From UMGS1279 sp045630265 (GTDB lineage: Bacteria; Bacillota; Clostridia; Oscillospirales; Acutalibacteraceae), in contig JAZQSV010000005.1 of assembly GCA_045630265.1 (NCBI GenBank), forward strand, positions 6,996-70,995: 64,000 nt of DNA, read 5' to 3'. This document shows positions 58,108-64,000 of the stretch, piece after piece (the first letter of the stretch is position 1; each line of letters opens with the position of its first letter). The notes beneath the pieces were generated by a model. The model was given only the letters and a program-made list of their open reading frames with translations, was not told the DNA's origin and did no database searches. A program made the translations under genes and the position numbers.

Positions 58108-58782
58108 TTAATTTCTTTGCTCTCGTTCTACCACAATCTTTGTGGCCTTTACAATACAGTTTGAGGGGTAAACTCCACGAAGAGAGGTAAGCGGATAAAC
58201 GCTAGTGTTTTTGCCGATTACGGTACCGGGGTTTATAACTGCGCCGCATCCAACGTCGGCGCCATCACCCAAAAGCCCCCCTATTTTTCTAAGCCCTGTT
58301 TCAATTTCGGCGTCTCCGTGTATTACTACCGCACGCCCATCTGCCTTTAAATTAGAACAAATTGTTCCTGCGCCCGTATGGGCTTTATTTCCAAGCACAG
58401 AATCGCCAACGTAGTTATAATGTGGCACCTGCACACCGTTTAGCAAAATGCAGTTTTTAAGCTCGCTGGAGTTTCCAATCACGCATCCTTCACCTGTAAT
58501 TACGCTACCTCTTATAAATGCTCCGGGGCGCACTTCGCAGTTTTTACCTATTATGGTAGGCCCCTCTATGGTGGCGGTGGGGTAGATTTTTGTGCTTTCG
58601 TGCACCAAAACGTTTTCTGCTATAAGCTTAAAAGATGGCAGGCCCTCCTTTATAAGAGAAAGGATGTAGCTTTTGAGTTTTGGAAGCATATCAAAGGGAT
58701 ATTCGCTTTCTTTAAAAAGAGGTATTAAATAGTCGGTCTCGCATGAGTAAAGCTCGGATGTTTTTATTTGTTTAATCAGCAC
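58108..58782 (-). CDS. Left-handed beta-helix protein, GlmU C-domain-like
   Basis: 224 residues. After about 60 mixed residues come hexapeptide repeats of the form IGKNCEVRPGAFIRG and VIGNSSELKNCILLNG, with the stretch VGDSVLGNKAHTGAGTICSN that closely recalls the acetyl-CoA region of GlmU. The uridylyltransferase half of GlmU is missing. The gene overlaps glmM by 11 bases and is followed by nagB, so an acyl- or acetyltransferase acting on a hexosamine phosphate is likely. Whether it replaces the GlmU acetyltransferase step cannot be decided here. Confidence 0.78.
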   Translation of the reverse strand: MLIKQIKTSELYSCETDYLIPLFKESEYPFDMLPKLKSYILSLIKEGLPSFKLIAENVLVHESTKIYPTATIEGPTIIGKNCEVRPGAFIRGSVITGEGCVIGNSSELKNCILLNGVQVPHYNYVGDSVLGNKAHTGAGTICSNLKADGRAVVIHGDAEIETGLRKIGGLLGDGADVGCGAVINPGTVIGKNTSVYPLTSLRGVYPSNCIVKATKIVVEREQRN

Positions 58783-60202
58783 TGTGTCCTCCCGAAATTA
58801 TCTTGTCGGCAATACGCTCGGCATATTCTGTACATTTTTCTTTTGTTTCGGCCTCAATCATAATTCTTATAACCGGCTCGGTACCGCTTTGTCTTAGAAG
58901 TGCCCGGCCCCTGCCATCGATAAGCGCTTCAATTTTCTTTATTTCTTCCAAAACGGCGGGGTCATCCATTACGGCTTTTTTGTCCCTCACCCTAACATTT
59001 TTAACGTATTGAGGGTAAAGCTTTACGTCGGCCGCAAGTTCAGAAAGTGTAGATTTTGTATCACAAATTTCTTCGGTAAGCATAATAGCGGTAAGAAGTC
59101 CGTCCCCCGTGGTTGCATATTTTTTAAGAATAATGTGGCCTGACTGTTCGCCGCCCAGTGAATAGTCGTTTTCTTGCATGCATTCATATACGAAGCGGTC
59201 GCCAACCTTGGTGGTTGCAATATCTATACCAACATTTTTAAGACTTTCAAAAAAACCGCTGTTAGACATAACGGTTGCTACAACTGTGTTTTTGCTAAGC
59301 ATATCTCGCGCTTTTAACCGGCGGGCAAGAATGTACATAATTTTGTCGCCGTCTACTACCCTGCCGCCTCCGTCAACCGCTATTAGTCGGTCGCAGTCGC
59401 CGTCAAAGGCAAAACCGAAATCAAGTCGTTTTTGACGTACGAGCTCTTCTAACTTTTTTGTATTTGTAGAGCCACATTCAAGGTTTACGTTTAGTCCGTC
59501 GGGTTCGGTGCCAATGGTGTAAACCTGCGCTCCAAGGGCGCTGAAAACGGTTTTTGCAAGGTTCCAGGCGGCGCCGTTTGCACAGTCAAGACCGATTTTA
59601 AGTTTTTTGTAGGAGTGTGATGCAAGGGAAATAAGATATCCTACGTAACGGTTTCTGCCCGAAACAAAATCCACAATTTCTCCCACACGCTCCCTTTTTG
59701 CAAAGGGTAGGTCGTCTTCTTTTATCCCAAGGGCTTCGAGATTACCATCCAGATATTCTTCAACAAAGGCTGTCTCGTCGTCGGAAAATTTTTCACCAAA
59801 TCGGTTAATAATTTTAATTCCGTTGTCGTAAAAGGGATTATGTGAGGCGGTTATCATTACCCCGCAGTCAAACCCCTCGTTTCTTGTGACGTACGAAACG
59901 CTGGGGGTTGTAGTAACGTGGAGCATATAAGCATCACCGCCCGATGCGGTGATGCCTGCCGCCACCGAATATTCAAGCATATAACTTGAACGCCTAGTGT
60001 CCTTACCTATTATAATTTTGGGACGGTAACCCGCCTTTTCACAGCCCGAAAGTTTATTTCCAAAATACCAACCTAAAAAGCGTCCTACCTTGTAGGCTTG
60101 CAATGAGGTGAGTGTGAGGTTTGCCTCTCCTCTGAATCCGTCGGTGCCAAAATATCTGCCTTCAAATGCGGGCGAAGCATTAGACAAAGAGCGGTCCTTC
60201 AT
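58772..60202 (-). CDS. glmM: Phosphoglucosamine mutase (alpha-D-phosphohexomutase)
   Basis: 476 residues with four mutase domains: phospho-Ser loop MITASHNPFYDNGIKII near 112, metal loop FAFDGDCDRLIAVDGGG near 245, sugar loop GGEQSGHII and phosphate loop LLRQSGTEPVIRIMIEAE. Interconverts glucosamine 6-phosphate and 1-phosphate. It is somewhat longer than standard GlmM (about 445), so a broader phosphohexomutase is possible; the nagB neighbour favours the amino sugar. Strong AAGGAGG before the ATG. Confidence 0.87.
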   Translation of the reverse strand: MKDRSLSNASPAFEGRYFGTDGFRGEANLTLTSLQAYKVGRFLGWYFGNKLSGCEKAGYRPKIIIGKDTRRSSYMLEYSVAAGITASGGDAYMLHVTTTPSVSYVTRNEGFDCGVMITASHNPFYDNGIKIINRFGEKFSDDETAFVEEYLDGNLEALGIKEDDLPFAKRERVGEIVDFVSGRNRYVGYLISLASHSYKKLKIGLDCANGAAWNLAKTVFSALGAQVYTIGTEPDGLNVNLECGSTNTKKLEELVRQKRLDFGFAFDGDCDRLIAVDGGGRVVDGDKIMYILARRLKARDMLSKNTVVATVMSNSGFFESLKNVGIDIATTKVGDRFVYECMQENDYSLGGEQSGHIILKKYATTGDGLLTAIMLTEEICDTKSTLSELAADVKLYPQYVKNVRVRDKKAVMDDPAVLEEIKKIEALIDGRGRALLRQSGTEPVIRIMIEAETKEKCTEYAERIADKIISGGHSAD

Positions 60203-60267
60203 AAATTTCCTCCTTAAATTTTGTTCAAAGGTAGTTTAACCCAAAAATTTAAAATAAAACAGAACAC

Positions 60268-60296
60268 TTGCAATTATGCGGGCTTTGATATATAAT
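60268..60296 (+). promoter_or_regulatory. Sigma-A promoter of hisS
   Basis: TTGCAA (60268-60273), 17-base spacer, TATAAT (60291-60296). No T-box is visible in the 45-base leader that follows. Confidence 0.75.
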
Positions 60297-60348
60297 AATT
60301 TGCAGAATAAAAAAGGGAAAATTTTGATTTTTCATAAGGAGATATAAA

Positions 60349-61587
60349 ATGAGTTTTGTTAAAACCCCCGTCAAAGGTATGAACGATTTTTTGCCGTCAG
60401 ATATGCGTCTTAGAGAATATGTTTTGTCGGTTATTAAGGACACCTATAAGTCCTTTGGATTTGCGCATATTGAAACCCCTATTGTGGAGCATATAGAAAA
60501 TCTTCAGAGCAACCAGGGTGGAGAAAACGAAAAGCTTATTTTTAAAATTTTAAAGCGGGGCGAAAAGCTTAATATGGAAACAGCCAAAAGCGATGCAGAT
60601 TTGGTGGATAGCGGACTTCGCTACGACCTTACCCTGCCTCTTGCCCGTTACTATGCAAACAATGCCGAAAATCTTTTCACTCCATTTAAGGCGCTTCAAA
60701 TTGGTAGCGTTTTCAGGGCAGACAGGCCTCAAAAGGGACGTTTTCGTCAGTTTACACAGTGTGATATTGACATTTTGGGCGACGACAGTATGCTTGCCGA
60801 AACCGAGCTTGTAAGCGCGACCTCTACACTACTTTTGAAGCTTGGATTTAAAGATTTCCGCGTTAGAATTAACGACCGAAGAATTTTAAAGGCAATGGCA
60901 AAAAGCTGTGAACTTTCGGATGAGCTTTTATCTTCTGTTTACATTTCTCTTGATAAGCTTGATAAAATCGGTGCTGACGGTGTAAGGAAAGAGCTTTTAA
61001 ACCTTGGCCTTTCGGAAACTGCGGCCGACAAATATCTTGCAATGTTTTTGAACCGCGAGGGCAAAACCGCAAAGGAAATTTGCAGTGGCCTTGCCGAGTT
61101 TATTGATGAAAGTATCCCTGAGGGAATTGATACCCTTATTAAAAACGTATCGGCATCACTTGGCGGCGGCTGTGAGCTTTGTTTTGACCCCACACTCGTT
61201 AGAGGTATGGGTTACTATACCGGTACGATTTTTGAAATTGAGATGAAAGAGCTTGGCTCGTCTGTTGCGGGCGGCGGCCGATATGATGAGATGATTGGTA
61301 AGTTCGGCTCCAACCCCACCCCCGCTTGTGGATTTTCTATTGGATTTGAAAGAATTATTACCATACTTAAAGATAAGGGCTTTGTAGTGCCCGAAAAAGC
61401 GGAATGTATTGCCTTTTTGGTGGATAAAAAGGCAGGAGAAGATGCAGTATCAAACGCATTTGCCGAGGCATCAACCTTAAGAGGAGAGGGCAAAAGGGTT
61501 ATGGTTACCAAGCGCAATAAAAACTCTAAGCGCCAAAAGGAGCTCCTTATCAGCGAGGGCTACAGTGATATTCGAGAGGTGTTTTAA
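60349..61587 (+). CDS. hisS: Histidyl-tRNA synthetase
   Basis: 412 residues. Class II motifs: LRYDLTLPLARYYA, motif 2 around FRADRPQKGRFRQFTQCDID, the histidine-binding LVRGMGYYTGTIFEIEM and motif 3 GFSIGFERIITI. The C-terminal anticodon domain is short (about 75 residues) compared with the normal 90-100. The AT-free tRNA recognition motifs suggest a true synthetase and not the HisZ regulator, which lacks a catalytic set. It is followed at once by a HAD phosphatase gene starting at the base after its stop. Confidence 0.88.
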   Translation: MSFVKTPVKGMNDFLPSDMRLREYVLSVIKDTYKSFGFAHIETPIVEHIENLQSNQGGENEKLIFKILKRGEKLNMETAKSDADLVDSGLRYDLTLPLARYYANNAENLFTPFKALQIGSVFRADRPQKGRFRQFTQCDIDILGDDSMLAETELVSATSTLLLKLGFKDFRVRINDRRILKAMAKSCELSDELLSSVYISLDKLDKIGADGVRKELLNLGLSETAADKYLAMFLNREGKTAKEICSGLAEFIDESIPEGIDTLIKNVSASLGGGCELCFDPTLVRGMGYYTGTIFEIEMKELGSSVAGGGRYDEMIGKFGSNPTPACGFSIGFERIITILKDKGFVVPEKAECIAFLVDKKAGEDAVSNAFAEASTLRGEGKRVMVTKRNKNSKRQKELLISEGYSDIREVF

Positions 61588-62277
61588 TTGGCACCGAAAA
61601 CCTTTAAAGGAATAATTTTTGATTTTAACGGCACCTTGTTTTTAGATTCTCCCTTGCACGAAAAGTCCTGGCTTTTGTACGTAAAGGAAAAACTGGGTCG
61701 AGTTTTGAGCAAAGAAGAATATTATAAAAATATGCACGGCCGACCCAATCCGCTTATCTGCGAGTACCTTTTTGGAAAAATGCCGGACGCAGAAACAGTG
61801 GAAAAATACGGCAGAGAAAAGGAAGAGTGGTATAGAAAGCTGTGCGAAGAGGAAAAAAGCAAAAAGGGCAAAATCGACCTTTGTCCCGGTGCGGAGGAGC
61901 TTTTAGATTTTTTAAACGAAATGGATATTCCTCACGCTATTGCAACCTCCTCCGAAGCGGTGAACGTGGCATTTTTTAGGAAAATTTTCGGTCTTGATAA
62001 ATGGTTTAAGGACAGAATAGTTTTCGACGATGGTACTGTAAAGGGCAAGCCCCACCCCGATATTTATCTTAAAACGGGCAAACTTTTAGGACTAAATATG
62101 TCTGACGTTATTATTGTTGAGGATTCGGCTTCGGGCGTACAGTCTGCAAAAGCGGCTGGTGCAGGCATGGTAGTTGGTATTGCCCCCTACGGCAAGGAAA
62201 AGTTTGTAGGGACCGAATATACCGACCTGATCATATCAGACTTTACTGAGCTAGATCGTGAACTTTTTGAAAAGTAA
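61588..62277 (+). CDS. HAD-superfamily hydrolase with Asn in the catalytic loop
   Basis: 229 residues, subfamily IA. Motif I reads IIFDFNGTLFLD, with Asn where most phosphatases carry the general acid/base Asp (DxD). Motif II is IATSSE, the Lys is in KGKPHPDIY and motif III is DVIIVEDSASGVQSA. It starts at TTG next to the hisS stop with GAGGTG about 8 bases before. The substitution recurs in some clostridial HAD proteins, so it is likely a distinct subfamily rather than a dead copy. Substrate probably a small sugar phosphate; unknown. Confidence 0.85.
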   Translation: MAPKTFKGIIFDFNGTLFLDSPLHEKSWLLYVKEKLGRVLSKEEYYKNMHGRPNPLICEYLFGKMPDAETVEKYGREKEEWYRKLCEEEKSKKGKIDLCPGAEELLDFLNEMDIPHAIATSSEAVNVAFFRKIFGLDKWFKDRIVFDDGTVKGKPHPDIYLKTGKLLGLNMSDVIIVEDSASGVQSAKAAGAGMVVGIAPYGKEKFVGTEYTDLIISDFTELDRELFEK

Positions 62278-62289
62278 AAAGGAAAAGAA

Positions 62290-62320
62290 AAAAGCAGTGG
62301 ACTTTTTGGTCCACTGCTTA
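62290..62320. terminator. Bidirectional intrinsic terminator
   Basis: AAGCAGTGGAC and GTCCACTGCTT around a TTTTTG loop with T-rich tails, between converging genes ending at 62277 and 62336. Confidence 0.9.
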
Positions 62321-62335
62321 ATTTATTGTTTCATT

Positions 62336-63700
62336 TTAAACGCCAAGAAGCATAGCCGCAATCTGGAAGTAGATTAAAAGTGAAATCGCATCTACTATTG
62401 TGGTTATAAAGGGGCTTGCCATTACTGCAGGGTCGGCGCCCAGCTTCTTTGCCAGTAGCGGCAAGGAGCAACCAATAAGCTTTGCAATTACAACGGTAAA
62501 GAAAAGGGTTATACTTACAACCGCCGCAACCATAAGGGAAACGCCCTCGCCGAAAATAAGGTTATCTATTAGAAGAATTTTGCCAAAATTAACCACGGCC
62601 AAAACAATACCGCAGATAAGGGATACACGAAATTCCTTAAACATTATTTTAAAAATGTTTTTGAATTCAATGTCACCAAGCGCCAGACTTCTTATAACCG
62701 TAACTGAGGACTGACTACCCGAATTACCGCCCGAATTCATAATCATTGGAATAAAGGAGGTAAGAATTATTGAACTAGCCAGTGCAGATTCAAACGAATT
62801 TATAATAAGCCCCGTAAAGGTAGAAGAAATCATAAGTATTAAAAGCCAAGGAATTCGGTTTTTAAATATTTCAAAAACACCCGTTTTGAGGTAGGGCTTA
62901 TCGCCCGGTGAAATAGCCGCCATTTTTTCAATATCTTCGGTGGTTTCTTCCTCAATAACGTCCAAAATATCGTCAATGGTGATAATACCAACAAGGCGTT
63001 TTTCGGTGTCCACTACCGGCAAAACGGTAAGATCGTATTTTTGGCACATATCGGCCGCGGCCTCTCGGTCGTCGGTGGTAAATGCAGAAATTACGTTGGT
63101 TTCCATAAGGTCGCCAATGATAGTGTTGCTGTTTGCAAGCAGTAAATCCTTAACCGTTACAACACCCTTTAGCTTTCTGCGGGCATCTACAACAAAGCAG
63201 GTGTAAATGGTGATTTTGTCGGGGCCGTGTTTTCTGATGTAGGCAATGGCCTCCTCCACCGTCATGGTCGAGCGCAAGGCTACAAACTCAGTGGTAATAA
63301 GACTACCTGCGCTGTTTTCGGGGAACTTTAAGATTTGGTTGATTGTTTTTCGGTCTTCGGGGGAAACGGCTTTCAAAATACGTCGCACAACGTTGGCGGG
63401 CATTTCCTCCAAAAGGTCGGTAACATCATCAATGTAAAGCTCCTCCAAAATACCCTCAAGCTCTTTGTCAGTAAAAACTCGGATAAGAGCTTCCCTTGTG
63501 TCGGCGTCCATATATGAAAAAGCATCGGCTGCCGCCTCTTTTGGAAGAAGGCGAAAAATTACTATTGCTTGCTCGGCGGTTGCTTCGTCTATAAGCTCGG
63601 CAATATCAACCGTGTTCATATCCAAAAACATTTCTCTGAGCATTTTAAACTGTTTTTGTTCAATAAGTGTCGATACTTCGCTAAAAAGCTCTACTGACAT
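62336..63700 (-). CDS. mgtE: Magnesium channel/transporter MgtE
   Basis: 454 residues: an N-terminal helical domain (about 1-125), a CBS pair (about 130-255: TEFVALRSTMTVEEAIAYIR, VVDTEKRLVGIITIDDILDV), a connecting helix and five membrane helices carrying the channel motif NSGGNSGSQSSVTVIRSLAL. The CBS domains sense cytoplasmic Mg2+ and close the pore. The frame opens at 63739, but ATG 63700 follows GGAGG 10 bases upstream. That ribosome site is buried in a hairpin (63708-63734), and a 26-codon leader ORF precedes it, so expression is probably controlled in the leader. Confidence 0.94.
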   Translation of the reverse strand: MSVELFSEVSTLIEQKQFKMLREMFLDMNTVDIAELIDEATAEQAIVIFRLLPKEAAADAFSYMDADTREALIRVFTDKELEGILEELYIDDVTDLLEEMPANVVRRILKAVSPEDRKTINQILKFPENSAGSLITTEFVALRSTMTVEEAIAYIRKHGPDKITIYTCFVVDARRKLKGVVTVKDLLLANSNTIIGDLMETNVISAFTTDDREAAADMCQKYDLTVLPVVDTEKRLVGIITIDDILDVIEEETTEDIEKMAAISPGDKPYLKTGVFEIFKNRIPWLLILMISSTFTGLIINSFESALASSIILTSFIPMIMNSGGNSGSQSSVTVIRSLALGDIEFKNIFKIMFKEFRVSLICGIVLAVVNFGKILLIDNLIFGEGVSLMVAAVVSITLFFTVVIAKLIGCSLPLLAKKLGADPAVMASPFITTIVDAISLLIYFQIAAMLLGV

Positions 63701-63707
63701 AAAAAAA

Positions 63708-63734
63708 TTGCCTCCTTTTTTTACAAGGCGGCAA
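63708..63734 (-). promoter_or_regulatory. Hairpin covering the mgtE ribosome site, terminator-like
   Basis: On the minus strand TTGCCGCCTT (63725-63734) pairs with AAGGAGGCAA (63708-63717), 9 of 10 positions, loop of seven, followed by seven T before the mgtE ATG. The pairing includes the whole Shine-Dalgarno sequence. It could stop transcription as an intrinsic terminator, block ribosome entry, or both. Confidence 0.75.
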
Positions 63735-63772
63735 GGCACATAATATATAAGGTAAGGAAAAATACCAAACCT

Positions 63773-63853
63773 TTAGAAAACGTCAGAGCACAAACCGCCT
63801 ATTAATATGTAATACTTTAAACTTCGCCCACCATAACTACTATCACAGTCCAT
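63773..63853 (-). CDS. Short leader ORF upstream of mgtE, 26 aa
   Basis: ATG at 63853 with GGAG 7 bases upstream (AAAAAGGAGTTGAGAGC), stop TAA at 63773. The peptide begins MDCDSSYGGRSLKYYILI and ends at Phe 26. It lies between the promoter (63896-63924) and the mgtE attenuator hairpin, the position of a regulatory leader peptide. Ribosome progress through it may decide whether the downstream hairpin forms. It is acidic at the start, which in enterobacterial magnesium-gene leaders destabilises ribosomes at low Mg2+; a parallel mechanism here is speculative. It could also be an untranslated chance ORF. Confidence 0.55.
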   Translation of the reverse strand: MDCDSSYGGRSLKYYILIGGLCSDVF

Positions 63854-63895
63854 GCTCTCAACTCCTTTTTAAAAATTTTTGAAATTTATAGTAAG

Positions 63896-63924
63896 ATTAT
63901 ACCACCAGCAATAATTTTTTGCAA
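63896..63924 (-). promoter_or_regulatory. Sigma-A promoter of the mgtE leader
   Basis: Minus strand TTGCAA (63919-63924), 17-base spacer, TATAAT (63896-63901). The transcript would start near 63890, giving a leader of about 190 bases before mgtE. Confidence 0.78.
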
Positions 63925-63969
63925 CAAAAATTTTTAAAGCCAAAAAACCTTTTAATTTTGAAATTATGC

Positions 63970-63998
63970 TTGACATTTTGAAAAAGAAGTAGTATAAT
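63970..63998 (+). promoter_or_regulatory. Sigma-A promoter reading out of the window
   Basis: TTGACA (63970-63975), 17-base spacer, TATAAT (63993-63998), full consensus. The gene it serves is beyond base 64000. Confidence 0.85.
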
Positions 63999-64000
63999 GC

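Noticed and set aside
63740..63900. M-box magnesium riboswitch before mgtE
   Set aside because: No M-box conserved core is recognisable; the leader instead shows a short ORF and one hairpin.
1..64000. CRISPR arrays, tRNA or rRNA genes, transposases, integrases and phage genes
   Set aside because: I looked on both strands and found no regularly spaced repeats, cloverleaf sequences or recognisable mobile-element proteins.

Overview
The window looks like chromosomal DNA from a low-GC, endospore-forming anaerobic member of the Clostridia (Firmicutes), most likely Oscillospirales/Ruminococcaceae-like. The evidence is a complete eight-gene spoIIIA sporulation operon, two T-box leaders, an oxygen-sensitive ferredoxin-dependent 2-oxoacid oxidoreductase, an Asp23 protein, AGGAGG-type ribosome sites and consensus sigma-A promoters (TTGACA-17-TATAAT). 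I see no rRNA, tRNA, CRISPR array, insertion sequence or prophage.

Layout. 1-0.8 kb: the end of a four-helix-bundle protein gene and an unknown gene. 1-5.5 kb (minus): an operon of a phosphonate/iron-type ABC importer and a winged-helix/nucleotidyltransferase fusion. 5.7-15.2 kb (minus): leucine-type dehydrogenase, VOR-type 2-oxoacid:ferredoxin oxidoreductase, a P-loop ATPase and two tandem XRE-cupin-acyl-CoA synthetase fusions, the upstream one behind a T-box whose specifier reads as Ile (ATC). 15.3-19.6 kb (plus, divergent): a T-box read as Leu (CTC), then a LeuA-like protein lacking its catalytic motifs and a TIM-barrel/acyl-CoA ligase fusion. Together 5.7-19.6 kb reads as a branched-chain module. 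T-boxes switch genes on when the amino acid is scarce, so I infer that branched short-chain acids are activated to acyl-CoA, reductively carboxylated and aminated to Ile/Val/Leu.

19.6-24.6 kb: a SLOG protein, two small XRE regulators, MgtC, an SDR-cytidylyltransferase fusion and a lipoprotein. 24.8-29.6 kb: surface polysaccharide genes (LCP ligase, WecG/TagA transferase, O-antigen-polymerase-like protein, GT4). 29.8-37.9 kb: MATE exporter, DUF421/DUF4363 pair, KDG kinase and KDPG aldolase with a regulator, a split TSUP permease, CCA-adding enzyme and a coiled-coil protein.

38-46.2 kb (minus): cysteine desulfurase, thiI, then two tandem paralogous giant fusions. One is intact CinA + membrane anchor + class B sortase. 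The other has a degraded CinA-type domain + anchor + sortase fold without the catalytic His and Cys + SpoIID domain. This pair is the most unusual architecture in the window. 46.3-50.6 kb: Lrp regulator, second SLOG protein, DUF1846 protein, pncB. 50.7-55.9 kb: Asp23 and spoIIIAA-AH. 56-62.3 kb: DUF2130 protein, amino-sugar operon (glmM, hexapeptide protein, nagB), hisS, HAD phosphatase. 62.3-64 kb: mgtE behind a 26-codon leader peptide and a hairpin that both buries the ribosome site and resembles an intrinsic terminator.

All functional calls come from reading protein motifs by eye. No database search was run.
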